From: Bactrocera neohumeralis
Taxonomy: Eukaryota > Arthropoda > Insecta > Diptera > Tephritidae
DNA: 64,000 bases
Assembly (NCBI RefSeq): GCF_024586455.1
Contig: NC_065921.1
Coordinates: forward strand, 11,501,401 to 11,565,400
Direction: 5' to 3'
The position numbers and the translations under genes are program-made. This document shows positions 1-15,400 of this stretch, piece by piece. The notes beneath the pieces were generated by a model that worked only from the letters and a program-made list of their open reading frames with translations, searched no databases and had not been told where the DNA came from. The stretch's first letter is position 1, and the number at the start of each line of letters is the position of its first letter.

Positions 1-2580
1 AAGCAAATAATTTATGGACTCTGTGAAAAATATTGTAATGAATATTATAATGAAATAAAAATAAATGCGAACTGTGACTGCAGCAATTAAAATCTGCGTG
101 TTTTGATCTGATTTCGTTAAAAATTAGCTGCAATTATTGAAATTTATGTGAACGAAAAGCAATGCATTGGAAAAGTACTGAAAACTTGTTTTGTAATTTA
201 CATATGCAAGAATATATAAAAAAAAGTTCTAAAATAATAACGAAGGGACTGATTTCATTTGTGTTTACGAATTTTGTGCATATTATCTAAAAAAAAATTC
301 TTAAAATTACCTTAAATGCCTGTAAGCCAGCTTTAAAGTTAGCACTCCCGGAGTTATTGCTAAAAATATACTCACTAATTACACTTATTGTTTGCGGTAG
401 CTCCAACTCAGGTCCCAACTGATTCTCCCAAATGATTTCTCATTTCTCATTGAACTCATTTTCTTGTGCCTTCTGCCTTTAACTAATCAAAACACGAGTG
501 TTCCGAGGGCTTTTGACATATACTTTTCTTTTCGAATAATGTCACAGAAGGAAGTCTGCGACAGTCAAATAGGACGAAGTGATTAACTAGCCAGTGTTAA
601 CTCTCTTTTATAGCTAGCGTTCAAGACAAATTTAAAGTTTTTTATATACATATATCTAACAACCTAAAAAATAATTCTGTATGCTCAAGAAATATCAGGA
701 AATTACGATTTTGTATAAACGCCGGTCAGAATAGTTACCTTTTGGCGCCGCAATGAAGTTTCATTGCTCCCGAATGGATTTTCCCCAAATACGTCAATTG
801 CGTGCTTACAGATATTGACGCTGGCAGACAGTGTGAATTTTCACGTTGAGTTACCAAACTGAACGGCTATTGTCATTATAAAGAGCGTCAATATTTCAAC
901 GCAATATTTGGGGCGATTTACTATAAATAATTGGCGTTATAGAAAAAATAGAAAATAAAATTTTAGATTTATGGAATTTTTAATAAGAAAATTTTCAAGA
1001 ATTTTGAAATTTTAATTTCTTTTATTTGCAATACCTAAAATTTTAGATCGAATGAATCTTTTTTTAAATTTTCAGAAAAAAAATAAATAAAAAAAAATGA
1101 ATAAATAAAATTAAAATTCTTAACGCTCCTTCATTTAGACAAACATCAAAGAGAACTTTCAAAAAGCTCAAATTTCCTAAGAATTATTGTCTTTTGTAAA
1201 ACAGGGAAGATATTTTTTAAAAAATAAAACTTTTTAATAAAAAAATTATTCAAAAACTTCATTCATAAAAAAAGAAATGTTACTTTTTGAAGACCAGAAA
1301 CAAAAGCATTAACCAAATTAATGTTTAAATTACGGAAGATAGCGAAAACATATAACAGTACAGAGTTTTTTTTATTATTTTTGTATAAATTTCTCTAAAA
1401 AACCTTAAATTCCAAAATTCCTGAGAATCCTGGATTTATCCAAAAAAGGAATAATCGTTTAAAAATAAATTTTTGTTTATAATTTTTTTTATTATGTTAA
1501 TTTTAAAGTATAAAATATCATTTTTGAAGACCCAGGCCAATTGTGAAGTAATGAAATTTTAAAATAATGGAACATAAGGAAAAAATATCTAACGGTATAC
1601 CAATTTCAAAATTTTAAATTTCGAAAATTTCTATTGTTTTACTAAACATTTTATTCAAAGTTTTTTTTTATTATTTTATCATAAATTTTTCAAAACATAT
1701 TTTGAAATTCCAAATTCCTCAGAAACCGGATTTATGTTAAATATGGAATAATCTTTAAAAAAAAATTTGTTTCCTTAAAACATTGTTTTTTTGCAAAAAG
1801 TATACATAATAAGAGAAAATATCACTTTTTGATGACCGAAACCAAAAATATTTACAAACAAAACGTTTCCACATCGGTGCGCCACTAAAAATATATGATG
1901 ATACATAGCCTTTTTAAAATTTTCATCAAACTTCAAATGTACAATAATTAAAATTCTTTAGAATACTTGACTATTTTATATAAGAAAGTGATTTTTTAAT
2001 AAAAATTGTATTCAAATTTTTATTTCAAAATTTTTTTTTCCAAATTAATTAATTAATTTTCATTTTTAACTTTTTTTCAGCATTTTTTTTCAAAATTTTT
2101 TTCAAATTTTTTATTTAAATTTTTTTTTTCGAAATTTATTTTTTCGAAATTTTTTTCCACTATGTTTTTTTCAAAATTTTCATTTAAAAAATATTTCTTT
2201 TCGAATTTTTTTTTCAAAATTTTTATTTTTAAAATATTTTTTCCAAAATTGTACACATTACCTAGATTTAGGTGATCCTTATATCAAAATTTTTCTATTT
2301 GTCTAGAGCTTTCGCAACTTCATTAAGAACACAGCAAGCGTCTAAAAACACTTTCCTCCCTTCAGTTATTCTTAATCAAACATTTCATTCAAGAAAAGTG
2401 CTTAACGCTATATTTCACACTCACGCTTTTGGCTCACCGCTGCAGCTCGTTGCACTCACTTTTCAACTCCCAGCGACCAAAATGGTCAACGGAAAGAACA
2501 GGTGCATGCTGTTGACAATAAACTCTGTATTTACACACACACACACAATACAAATGTGAGCACCTTGCTGTCTGATTAAA
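1..2580. other. AT-rich non-coding DNA upstream of gene A
   Basis: No gene is supported here. The DNA is very AT-rich, with long A and T runs; 1950-2250 is almost pure T/A with repeated TTCAAAATTTTT-like words. The few short open frames have low-complexity translations and no recognisable domain. Confidence 0.6.
1140..2000. repeat. Diverged tandem repeat, unit about 240-300 bp
   Basis: The word CTTTTTGA(A/T)GACC recurs near 1280, 1520 and 1825. Each time it follows an A-rich stretch and a phrase like CCTGAGAATCCTGGATTTAT (near 1420 and again near 1705). This suggests three or so diverged copies of a 240-300 bp unit. Boundaries are approximate. Confidence 0.45.
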
Positions 2581-3439
2581 GCTCGCGAAATGTCCACAAA
2601 GAAGCAAACAAATAAACGCCAATAACAATAACAAAGACAATAAACAGAACAAACACAAATTAAGCCAAGCAGACAGGTGGAGACACAGCTCGACAGACAG
2701 ACAGCACAATTGAGAGCGCGCAAACACGCCGCGCAGCACAACAAAAACAACAGTTGAACAGCTGGTCCGTTGGCGGAGCGAGTGCATCCACTTGTCGCCG
2801 TCATCGCCAGCAAATTGCGTCCGCATTAGAAAGTCGGCCTTGTGGTTTGTTGGCTGGCGCTGGCGCTCGCGTTCGCGCTTCGCGAAAACCGTTCATTAAG
2901 TGACTGAATGCAACGCTAAGCGGGCGAAGCACGCTCACACGCCAAACGAAGCGAAACAAACAAAGAATCGCTCATATTAGACGCGCACAAACGCGGCGCA
3001 ACGATTAAACTAGTGACTAAAAATATGTTAGTTGCACAAAAACACCAAAAACAAACCAACAAAAAAGAAAACGCTGAAACACAAAAATAATTTAACATTT
3101 TAATTGACATTTACTTGCGGCCAGCGCATGTGTTTTACTATTAATTGTAGAAAATTACAACAAAAAAAAAAATATACAAAAAAGTTGAAAAACATTACAA
3201 GTGTCGCACGAAAGTAATAATATATTTTTTGTTGTTTTTTTTAGTGTAAACGGCGTTAAGTGCATCATTATAGCAGCAAATAAATATTTTGCAACAGTAA
3301 ATATTTTAGACACTGAGAGAATAGAAAATATTTACAAACACAGCAGTATTTGCAGAGAAGCAAATATTTCAAACGATCATTCCGTGTCGATTTCAAGTGT
3401 TACAACCAGCGAGCGTGCAGCAAAACCGAAGCGAACAAA
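2580..3439 (+). promoter_or_regulatory. Probable promoter and 5'UTR of gene A
   Basis: Base composition becomes clearly GC-richer between about 2640 and 3010 (CGCGCAAACACGCCGCGC, GCGCTCGCGTTCGCGC), unlike the surrounding DNA. It returns to A-rich 5'UTR-like sequence before the gene A start codon at 3440. No convincing TATA/Inr pair can be fixed by eye; TATACAAAAAAG near 3173 is a weak candidate. The assignment rests on position and composition only. Confidence 0.45.
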
Positions 3440-6400
3440 ATGACGGTGAAAAAAATCTGGCCTACAAGCGGCAACGTGGACAACGCGCCCAAAGATGACA
3501 GCGAAGTGGTCGCAAAGGGTGGATGTAAGTAAAGATTTTTTTGCTCATTGCTAATATAAATGTATTTAAAGTATATGAAAAAGGGGTTTAACAACTTACA
3601 AGAGGCACGCATTCATAGTTTTCAGTTTTTTTTTAGGCAAAAAGTTTTTAGTATATTCTTATGGGAATCACCGATGTTTAGTTGTTCAAGTGACTGTGAA
3701 GCTATTAAAAACATAAATATAATTAATTAGTGTAATAAGTTTGCTTAGTGTGAGATTTAACTCTTATTTTGTGAAATTTGCTAATACATATACCATACAC
3801 TTATTACTCAATTTTGAAATGAATAACTATTAAAGTATCAACTTCTTAACACTTATCATCAGGGTGATTTTATAAAAAGATGCCATGAAAAAATCAAAAA
3901 TATTACCAAAAAAATTTTCCACTCTATAATAAGAAATGCATTGCGTCTGCAATGCAAGGGTAAAATACTTATCGTATACAAAATGCTCCACTGACATGCT
4001 TTTACGAAATTCGCAATCAGACAAATTTGACTAGTCATGCTCGTCCAAATATTCAAATTAAAAGAAGCACATTGAATGGTATATACAAAAAATATAAATG
4101 AAAATAAATAAATATAAAAAAATTATTGAACATAATGAGTGATTTCACGGTCATTTATAGAATGATAAACAATAAATGTTAAATATATTGATTGACCAAA
4201 GGTTATTGTGGTAATTTCAAAGTATAACATCAATTTGTTGTTATAAAAATTTATTTTATTTAATTTGTTTTTAATAGCCGTTATTAAATTCATATAATTT
4301 ATACCTGTTGCCATTTTCTAAAAATATTTATCCAGTATTTAAACGATACTTTGCACTTTACGAAAGTAAATCATGCAATGAAAACACATATCATCAAGAA
4401 AATGAAAGCAAATGCATTAATAATAAACTTAAACTCGTTAATTTATGGTGGTGATATAATAAATTATTTATGTGCAATGTGTGTAATAAATTTAATTTTT
4501 TATTTTTCATTTTTTTATTTAATATTATTACCCAAGTTGTTGCTGCAGAAATTGTTAAAAGAAAATATGTTCTTAAAATCTTTACAATCACATAAAAATA
4601 AAAAAATATCAATATTATATAAATTTAAGATATTTTACAGAGGCAACTTGTTTTAATAACTTTTTTTAGTAGATTTTTTTTTTTTAATTTTAACCACTAG
4701 AAATTTAAAAAAATATATTTTGTTGCTAATATTCACTAAAATTTACATAACTTATGATATTTTTAATTTAATTAATTTTAATTTTTTTAATTCTTCAAAA
4801 AAATCCTTATAAAACTTTTGTTTATTAATGCATTTGTTGTTATAGGAAAATAACTTATTTACTTAGCTTAGATGTTAAAGCAATATTTCTGTATACACAT
4901 GTGGTATAATATATGTATAATATAAATACGTGTCTAAACTCGAAATATAAGACTTGTAATTACTGCAGTCGTGTGTATTGTGCTTAAGTGAGTGTTTTCT
5001 CTCAGCCCATAAACTTTGCTGCTTTTTTTGCTTCCACGTTTTAAAGTTTATAGCTTATTTAATCCTAAATAAATTTAAGTGCAAACTTGTGTTTTAGTTA
5101 ATTGTTCTGTAACAAATTTGTTATATAAAACTAATTACAGTTAGAAGAGAGAAAAAAATTACCAAAAACACATAATTTGAAAACAGTTGACTTGTTAGAA
5201 AAAATATAAATTTTTAATGTAAAAAAAAATTCGCTTGAAAGAAACAAATTTCCACCAAACACTCCCAAGTAATTGAAAATAGTATACTTTTTACGAAAAA
5301 TATTTAAAAAAATTAAAAAAAAAGTTTTCTTGTAAACAAATTATTTTCGAAAAGTAAATCAAAATAAAGTAATGATATTGGTAAAATCATAAATTATTAA
5401 TAATATTATTATCATAAAAAAAGGAAATAATTTTCAGATAGCTTAAGGTCACTTATTACGAACACATTTAACATACTTATTATTGAAAATAAATTTATTA
5501 AAATAACGTAAAATTCGCTTAAATGTAATTTCACTCAATAAATTGATAATTCATGTTATGTTAATTAACAGTAGCTATTATAACAAGAGAATTGTTGGCA
5601 GAATATAAAAATTCAAGCAATTTTATTTAACATAATTTCGCCTAAAACGCTGTTATGTTAACTAACATATAACCCAAGAATATAAAAAGAAAAAAACTGA
5701 ACTTATTTCTAAAATCTAAACCATTTTTGTTAGTAATATACGCTGTTATGTTAACTAACAGCAGTCATAATTAAATGAGGAAACACTTAATTATTTCCAA
5801 CATTCAAATAATTTCGCTTAACATTATTCACAAAACTTCCTAACGCAGATACGTTATGATTTTGAATGCTCAAACCATTTTAGTTAACATAATTCCACTT
5901 TACTCAAAAATATTTAGGCGCTGTTATGTTAACTAACAGCAGTCATAATTAAGTGAGGAAACACTTAATTATTTCTAACACTCAAATAATTTCGCTTAAC
6001 TTATTCCATCTGGCGCACAAAATTTTTTAACACTGCTATGTTAACTAACAGCGGCTGTTATTACATGCGGTGCTAACCAATTAATTTTACTTAGCAGTAT
6101 TCAATCTAACTCTAAAAATCGCTTAACACTTTTATGTTAACTAACAGCAGCAAAAATCCTAACAACCGCATCTTATTACTCTTCGCCAACTTCGAATACA
6201 CAGTGTTACTCCTTAGCGTTGATGTAAATTGTTATGTTGATGTAAACTGTTGACTAACATGTCAGCTTTATCTAATGCTCTTTTAAAATATTTGACTTCA
6301 ACGAATTCGTAATAACGTTTGCTGACACGATTCACCACAATAAAAAAAAATCACAAGCTTTTTTGTAACTGTTTCTTTTTTTATTTCAAACTATTTCCTA

Positions 6401-9400
6401 TTCTTCGAAAACTACTTAACAGCCATTGAGTTTATGAGTATGAGTAGATTACAAAATTTGCCAGCTTTGCGTAGCAAAATGCAAATGGGCGCGCTTGTTG
6501 TAGTGAAAATAAGCGCTTAGTAACAGATACTCAAAAAATCAAACAGAAAAACCAAAAAAAAAATTATAATAATAATTGGCAAACTCGTACAGGTATTACA
6601 TGACCTGGAAAAACGCTTTTGTACTTGGCCTGGAAAATTGTCAAATTGAAGTGTGCTGCTGGCGCCTTCGTGAACCACTTTTCAAGCCTACTTAGGTTTA
6701 GCTGTCAACACATAAACGCACATATTGATGGTATACATTAACAGCGCATTAGTTGCTGCATATTAAAAGTTTATTTATTTGCTTTTTTTAGTGCGTGTGT
6801 CTATATAGCGGCCAAGTGGCGTATGACGCGCAAAGAAATCATATTCGTTTAGTCTAGCAAGCTGCAAATGAACTAAAATATTCGAAAAATATCGTTTTTT
6901 TGCTACTTCACCGCTGGTGAGCGGTGTTGGTGGCGATGGTACCACTTGATATGGGTTTTTTCGCAGATATTGTGATGTCTGTATGTATACAGACGTTGGT
7001 GATTCCCTCGATTTTGTGAATGGCTACAACGCGTGTATGCAAATTCGGCCAAAGACAAGATTTTGCATTATTTTTTGTACTTCGCGCACACACATACATA
7101 TTAACGGTAGCTGATATTTATAGACATGTATGATAGGAAAAAGAAGCCAGTTATTTCTCGAATTTTTCTTGTAATCACAAAAAAATTTAGACTTAATTTT
7201 ATTTAGAATATTTTCACATATTTCCAGTTAAAGGAAAGTAAAATCCCTCCACGATTCGCAAATGTTGTTTTAGACAGGTTTTAGCCACACATATATATTT
7301 AGACTGTATTACGGGCAAACCAGCAAATATTTCACAAGCCAAATCGTTACATATTTATGAGCAAACAGTGGCAGGAAGCAGTTAATTAATACATAGCCTG
7401 CATGTCTAGTTAGTTGAACTGTTATATTTGCGCAGCCAGTGCCTTAATTTGAATATCTTTCAATGGGGAGTGTAAAAAAAAGAAACGGGAAAAAACTGAA
7501 ACAAGAAATATAATTTTTAGTATATACAAACATATGTATATGTAAGTACTTGTTGTGCTACTTTTTGAAAGCAAAACAAATTTAATTTGCATAGGGTGCT
7601 GCAATCACCAATTAAATGTCAAACAAATGGAATAAAAGTAATAAATTATATAGAAATGAAAATGTTATTGTAATTGCAGTAATCCCTTCTCGTTTTGTAG
7701 TGTGATGCAACGTAAAAAAGCTAACATTTCGAGACTCGATAATTTTTCGTGTGATAAGAGCTTAAGCTGAGTAAAATTGGCTTTGCAAAGTTGGCCAACC
7801 CAAAGAATGTATTCGAGTCTCGATTGTTTTAAACTTAATTTGTTGAAACGGCTTTGGTCTTGTTCATTTTTAAACTTAGTTGGCTGAAGCATTTATTCGA
7901 GTCTCGAAATGTTTTTTGTTTGAAATGCAAATTAGCGGATGAATTTAATGTTTTCAATTTAGCCGCTTAAAATCGAAAATATAATTCGAGTGTTTGACAC
8001 AATTTTGTGAGACGTCATCAATTAACTTTGTTAATCTGGTAATTTAGATCCGAGCTGAATTTCACTTCATTTTTTATTTATTTAACATATTTCCACCTAA
8101 TTTCTCGCAAAAAAAATATTTTTAGAGCTCCAGTGACTAGGCAAAAATCGGAAATATTTGGTATGCCAACTGAGCAAAAATAGACAGCAATTATTTGTTT
8201 TTAAAATCACAACGTAGACTAGGTTTATTCACCAATTATTAAATGTGACCATCTTCCAGCACGTTTTCCACTCAGACAGACCTAACACTCAATTTACAAA
8301 CTTTTCTATAAGCGTGCACGAAAAATGAATGAGCAAATATTAGAAAAAATGTTCTTTGATGAATGTCTATATTTTTCGATAAGATTTATGTATACAAGTT
8401 ATTTACGCCAGCTATTAGCTTATCAAATATATAATACGCATTTAGTGAAGTACTATCACAAAGTCATCAAAAATGAAGAAATCAGCAGTTTTGGCGACAG
8501 CAGGTGTTAATTGATGGCCAGCGATGTGGCTAACCGAAAATAGATAGCACGCCAAAAACGAAATTCGTATTTTTGGTAGTGCAAATATTTAGTGGTTCAT
8601 TGGTACCATATACATATGCTAATGAAATTCGGTACACAATTATGGGTTGTTGGTTGTTTAGCAAAAAAGCGGAGTTATAAATATACACAACTGTATTAAA
8701 TACTTGAAAAAAAAATAAAAGTTAAACAAATGTGCCCAATAAGTAATCAAAGAATGTAAGACGACAATAGATTTCGAAAACATATATAAATAACTTCGTA
8801 AAAGTAAAATAATGTCTAAATTTGCTATTTTAACTTTTTTGATTTACTGAACTTCTTTGTTTTTGTAAATTTAATTCTTTACGCCAACATATCTTTATTT
8901 AAAAATATATTTTTGAAATCTTTAATTTTTTTTGGAATTGTAAATATTTTTGAAATTTTTTTACTAATTTTTTAATTCCATTTTGCGCAGAATATAATAA
9001 CAAATCAACAAACATAAATGCTTTCCAATTTCTTCTAAAAATATCATCAACTAATCTTCGTAGTGAGTAAAAAAATATGAAAAAATATCCAGTTGGTCTT
9101 GTTCAGTGGGGAAGTCCCTGCAAATCTTTCACAAGTCATTATGTATATTCCCACCACAAGCAAACTCGCAAAAAGTAACAAAAATTACAAAATTTTTTTG
9201 CAATGGAAAATTTATATCAACAACAGTTTGCGATATTTAAAAACAATTTTGAGCGTTCTTTAGAGTGTAAGAGGGAGCAATACATTCTAATTACCAAAAA
9301 ACAATACTAAATTCACACAAAATAAATATTAACTGCCTTTCACCCAAAAAACATTGCAGCTTTGAGGTAATCGCCAGCCAAAAAGTAAATGCAAATGTTA

Positions 9401-12400
9401 TTTACATTAACACTGTTATTAACAGCGCATTGGAAGCAGCATGTATGCACGCACTAATAACAATGTACTCGTATATAGAGCTACTGATCCAGCACATAGT
9501 GCTCACATATTTATGCCTATAGTTGACAGATATTTTTATGGATCACGTATGCCGCTTGTCTGTTAAGATTAATCACTGTTAATTGCTGGCTGTAATTCAT
9601 CATGACTATGTAATCAGCGAATGCCAATATTAACATGAGTTGCTTGTCAGCAGAATATGTCAGCAGGTGTAATATAAAATATGCTGGCGAGGCAGGTGGT
9701 AATGCACTGTATATATGGATGTATTTGTGTGTTTATCTTTTGTCCTACGGGTGGTCCTTATCATAGTGATTGCATTGCTGTTGTTGTTACACAATAACTG
9801 CTTGATAGCAGTATTGAAAGAAAGCAAATATTCTATAAATTTTATTTTCTTTCTTTACAAATGCCTGTCAACATGTATTATCAGCGAGAAATATGTATAT
9901 ATTTTCACTGCGTGCTTGTGGAATTTTACGCATTTCAGTAGCGCAAACAAAGATGTATGTATGTATGTATCTAGTATATCTTCAATATCGATATTGAGTT
10001 CAGTGAGAATCCGGTTGACAGATTAGCAGTGAACGCAATAATAATAAAATTTAATACCGTAAAATTTATTTATTGCATTGTAATTTAAGGTAATGAACTT
10101 TGATTTTGTTTTATCTCGGTAATATTTTTTCCATAATCAAAATTAATATATAATATAACATACCTTAGTTATAATATTACATTTTGATTTTGATTATTCA
10201 TAATTCAATTTAAATTTTATTGAACAAAATTTCTTAAACAGGTAGAAACATTCCTCATAAAAAAATTATACATGTGTTATTTTTAACTGTAAGCTTTCTT
10301 TAACTCCTCAAATTTTAAACACTTTCATATTAAGTCTATTTATTCAATACTTCTAAATAAGTGGCATCTCTCCTTAAAAAAAAATATTTTTGACTGTAAG
10401 ATTTCTAAACTCGAATTGGTATGACCATAAATTTGTACCTAAAAATTGAAAATAAGTGGCATCCCTCTTAAAAAAAAGTAATATTTTTTACTGTAAGCTT
10501 TATAAACTCGTATTGGTATAACTATAAATTTTTATTCAAAAATTGCAAATAAGTGGCAACCCTCTTCAAAAAAAAATGTATACAGTAAGTTTTCTTAAAC
10601 CTCTACAATTTGCAAAGTTTTTCATATTATGATTTTTTACTTAAAAATTTGAAATAGGTGGCAACCCAATATTTATATTTAATTACACATTAATCAAACA
10701 ATACAAACAAAACTCGAGTTAATAAGCTTTGAATAAGTTATCGCACTTAATAATGCGTGACGAAATTTTGTTACGTAATGCAATTTCGTTGCAGCTGATT
10801 TTATTAATATTTGTTTTCACTTTCAGAATTATTTTTATAGTTTCTTTCAACATATATACATTTATTGACTATTTCCATAATTACCTCAATATATAAAAAA
10901 ATAGTAACGGTTAATAATTGCATAATTTGAAATTAACACAAATTCCAAAGCTGCATATGCGAGTACATTCCTGAATGGCAGTTGACAAGATTTTTGAAGC
11001 AAGTACTCTTAATTGACACTAAAAGTGAATACCAGCTTAGCATTTGCATTAAATGATATAAAAGTTAAACAATAAATTAAACAATTAATGTGTAACAATA
11101 AGTGATAAGATTAGTAACCGCATTGAGTTGATTTTAAATTTTAATAAATTCTTTCATTTTTTGTTATGTCATATAAAGAACAAAATGATTACTAAATATT
11201 TAGACATACTTATTTATATACAAGTAAGTATGTGTTTATATATTAGATAATCACATGAATTTAAGCACAAATGTGTGTGTGTGAGTTTGGCAATGTATCC
11301 ACTTCGCGCCTCAAGTGGTCGTCATGAGTCTCGTCGATCGAATTGGTAATTTATGCCGAAGGTTGATATTTGGCGCCATACTTCTATAATAATTGGCTGT
11401 ACACATATGTGTGTATATGTGTGTGCTGTATATATTAGTACATATATTACACTTATTACTCCATGAAATTTATGTAGTCACAATAACTTATATGTATATA
11501 TACATATGTGTTGAAATTCCTATGACTTTTGGTATGAATAAATTAATTGAGCGAGAATTCGCGTATTATATTCCTAAAACTACCGAGTACTGACACTGAA
11601 ACTGTTTGTGCAAAAGAAATACTGAGAGTTAGAACTTGACTGACGCTTCCTGTGTTATTATTAGTTAAGTTAGAGCACATAAATCAGATGACTGTAAATA
11701 AACAAAAAAATAAAATCTATAGAAAGCACTAATGGCGCTAGGCTTCGCTTTTTCAACATTGTTTAAAATTCCGTAGGTTTAAAAAGCAGTAAATTAATTT
11801 TTTTTGTAATAAATTAGTAAAGAAAACAAGAAAAAATAGCTTTTTGCTGGTAACTACAGCTACTTTTTAACAAAAAAAAACTTGACAAATTTGAAAACAA
11901 TACTTTTTTATGCAAAAAAATAAATTGAACAATTTCAAAAATTAATAACATTACAAAATTGTATAACTTAAAAAGTTTTGGAAAACTTATTTTTAACTTT
12001 TTTCGTTTTTTTTTTAATTTAGTTTTTATTTTTTTAAATAATTTTGTATATTTTTTTAATAAAAATTTAACAATAATTACTAAAACCTTAAAAATGTGTA
12101 TTAAAAATTAGAAAATATTTGATTTCTTTTAATTCTTTATTATATAATATTATTGTGACTAATTTCTATGCAATTCAAAAATATTATTAGCTACTTTTTG
12201 ACAAAAAAAAATGGTTAAATTTGATAAACATATATTTATAACCAAAAAAAAATTAATTATTTCAAAAGTTAATTAAATTACAAAACTAAAAAAAAAAAAC
12301 AATTTGAAAATTCAAAATTAATTGTCACAAATTAAAAAAATTAAATTACAAAACTAAAAAATCATTTTAAAAATTTTAAAAATTTGGAAAATGAATATTG

Positions 12401-15400
12401 TTTTTCTTAAATTTTTTCAAATTTTAAATAATTTTGTACATAAAATCGAACATAAATAATTAATATTACTAATAAGTTAAATTAAAAAAAAAATTGAATA
12501 TATTTAAAATCTTTCCTTTTTATAATTTAATTGTGACTAGTTTTTTTTTGCAAATAAAAAAATATCAAATAATCAAATTAAAACATATTTTTATACGCTA
12601 AAAATTGAAAATTTTAAAAAATTAACAAAATTAAAAAACTTTTTTTTTAATTTTAATTTATTTTGAATTTTTTTAATTTGATTGTCTTAACTTTCAAAAT
12701 AATTTTGTATATATTTTTAATGGAATATCGAAGAATAATTAATAATTAAATAATAATTTAAAATTGCAAATAAATAAAAATGGATAAATAAATAATATTA
12801 ATTTAAAATTTAAAAATTAATATTAACAAATTTAAAAGTTAAATAAAAATAGATTGATTATGCCAAAAAATTACAAATAAATGAAATAAATTACATTTAA
12901 AAAATTTTAAAATAAAAAACAAAAATTTAATCAATGTTGCCAAAAATTATAAATAAATATTAAATTCAATTTAAAAACTAAAAAAAAAAGTATTTTTAAC
13001 TCTATTTTATTTCTTTTTTAACGAAAAAGTTGAAATTCTCAATTTAATTAAAAATTACATAAAATTTAATCGGTAAAGTAAACAGAACTCTTACTTCTGA
13101 GGTTGTGTGTTGCCTGTAAATAAATTACGTAAAAAGTTTCCCATTCTAATTACTTATGAAATATGAACCTCAGCTGTTTTATTGAAAATTTAAATATGTA
13201 TGTATTTTCTTGTGCGCGTGCCCTCACACAAACGCCACAACGTACACCCAACAAAGCCCATACTCGTACTCGTACACCTGCGCACAATCACCCGGCCAAA
13301 TGTGCTGACAGTACCAGCGTGTCAAAATGAAGGGAGTGTGCTGCTAACTGTTTATAATGATTTGATGTAAAAATATGCGCATTCATATGCATTTTTTCAC
13401 GTAATTACCTTAGCGCTTAATGAATCGCTACACTACTAGAGCACGCTGAAGTGAAGCGTGCGTGTGCTACAGTGCATTTCCTACTCTCTCTCTACTACTT
13501 CCATGTGTTGCTCACTCAGTCTGCTGTGACAGTAATTACGATTACTTGCATTACTGCTGTAATTTGTTACGGTAATATGTGAATATATTAAAGTCATTGA
13601 TAATTATTTACTTTTGTTTAAGTTGTACGCTCTTATTTGCTCAGAAATCAGCTGTGCTCAAACATTTGTTTAATGTGAAAAGTTTCGTTATCAACTTTAA
13701 GCTTTCTGAGAGCGAGCTTTAGCCAACAGAGTGAGCTTTTGCCAACAGTGTGAGCTTTTGCTAACAGAGTGAGCTTTAGTTAACAGTTTCGCAAAGCAAC
13801 AGTTAAAAAGTTATATTTGTTTATAGTGAAGCTGAAATCTTTCATTTGAGAGCTTTTAAGTTAAATTTTTAACGGTTTATAATTCCAAAAAATAGCGTTG
13901 CCATACTGATGTATAATGTTTGGAGCTTATAGCGGTGCATGCTGGTACTAAGTAGCTTTTAGTTTATATATTTGCCAATAGTTATAATGAGAGATAGATT
14001 AAGTGTTAGAAAAATGTTCAATTTTTTCAAAGGATTAGAGTTTTGTATGAGCTACAGTTGGAAAATACTTTTAGTAGAAATAAACCAGATTTGAAAAAAA
14101 TTTAAAATAATATTATCTGCACATTTATCTTTCAAAAAAAAGTTACGAATTTACCCCATTCGCTTCCAACTTTCATTGAAACAATGAGGCTCTATTGAAT
14201 CGAAATATCTGGAAATTCTTGTGAAAGTTCAAAAAAATTGTTTCTATCTTCTTTTTAGTATGTCGCGTTTCTTAGAAAATTTGATTGCATCAAATTCTAC
14301 AAACTCATTTATTAAATAATTGCAAGGAACGTACATATGTGAACTAAGACACTTTGAAAGATCTAAAAAAATTTAATTGCAATTTGTTTTTGAGTGATTG
14401 CCTTAAGTCATTGATTTTCTAATCTAAAAATGTTTCCCCTATTTAATTTTATTATCATTAAGAAATAAAATAAATTATGAGTCGAGCGTCTGCTGAACAT
14501 TTGTTTTTGGCTTGGATAGAAAATAAAAATGATAAGCCGAATTCTGATAATGAAATTATCAACTTCAGCTCAAATAAAATTCCAAACTTCAAAGTCAAAC
14601 ATATTTGGCGCTTAATGTTTTTCTGTTTAATTTTGTTTCTCAGCATAAACACATTATATATTATACAATATATATTGTAGATTATTAATGAAATGACCTA
14701 TCTAAATTTAGCAAGTTCTCTGTTGAGAGCAATAAAAACATCAAACATTTTGATAAGCCACCTTAGTTTAGATGTGGGTAAATTTAATACGATAGATAAT
14801 TAAAATTGCATAAGCGTTTTTATACATAAGTATGTATTAAAATCAAATAAAATAAAAATCAACTCAAATCAATTAAATTTTTCCTTCCAAAAAAAACTTC
14901 AAATGCAGACTGTTTATTAATGTACCTATGTATATACATATAAAGATATTTATATATAATATGTCAGTATATTTAATCATTACAATGTGTGTGGGCATTA
15001 TACAGTCATTTGAAATAATTTTTATTTCGCCTGAACCCCGGTGTCAGGTGTTAAGCTGATCAGTGAAGATGTCACAGCAATGACACCGAATAAATTATTA
15101 TTGCGTGATGCCTGAATGTAAATTTGTCAGACGTCTGCGCCAATTTTTTAATGAATGTGAAAGCAGAACAACAAAAACAACTGTAAGAACTTCGTAGGTT
15201 CTAGCGAGACTGGAAATTTTGATAAGCCTGACTCTTAGATGATCGCTCAGTGCGCGTGGCACTATTTAGCACATACACACAAATTTCAAATACATACATA
15301 GTTTTGAACTATTAATTGTTTATGAATAAATAAGTTATAGCTATTCTTAATTGTTTACAACCTTGTCTGCTTTTTCCCATAAATACCATTTTCACATATA

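Noticed and set aside
2434..2826. 130-codon hydrophobic minus-strand frame near the gene A promoter
   Set aside because: Cys/Leu-rich translation of GC/CA-rich promoter sequence, with an overlapping equally long frame in another phase and no domain or splice context.
4351..4656. 101-codon frame, Lys/Ile/Asn-rich
   Set aside because: Typical random frame in AT-rich DNA.
5550..6260. Possible CRISPR-like array
   Set aside because: Repeats and spacers are degenerate and irregular, the DNA is eukaryotic, and there are no cas genes.
9715..10026. 103-codon + strand frame within intron 1 of gene A
   Set aside because: Hydrophobic low-complexity peptide running into ATGT microsatellite, with no family resemblance.
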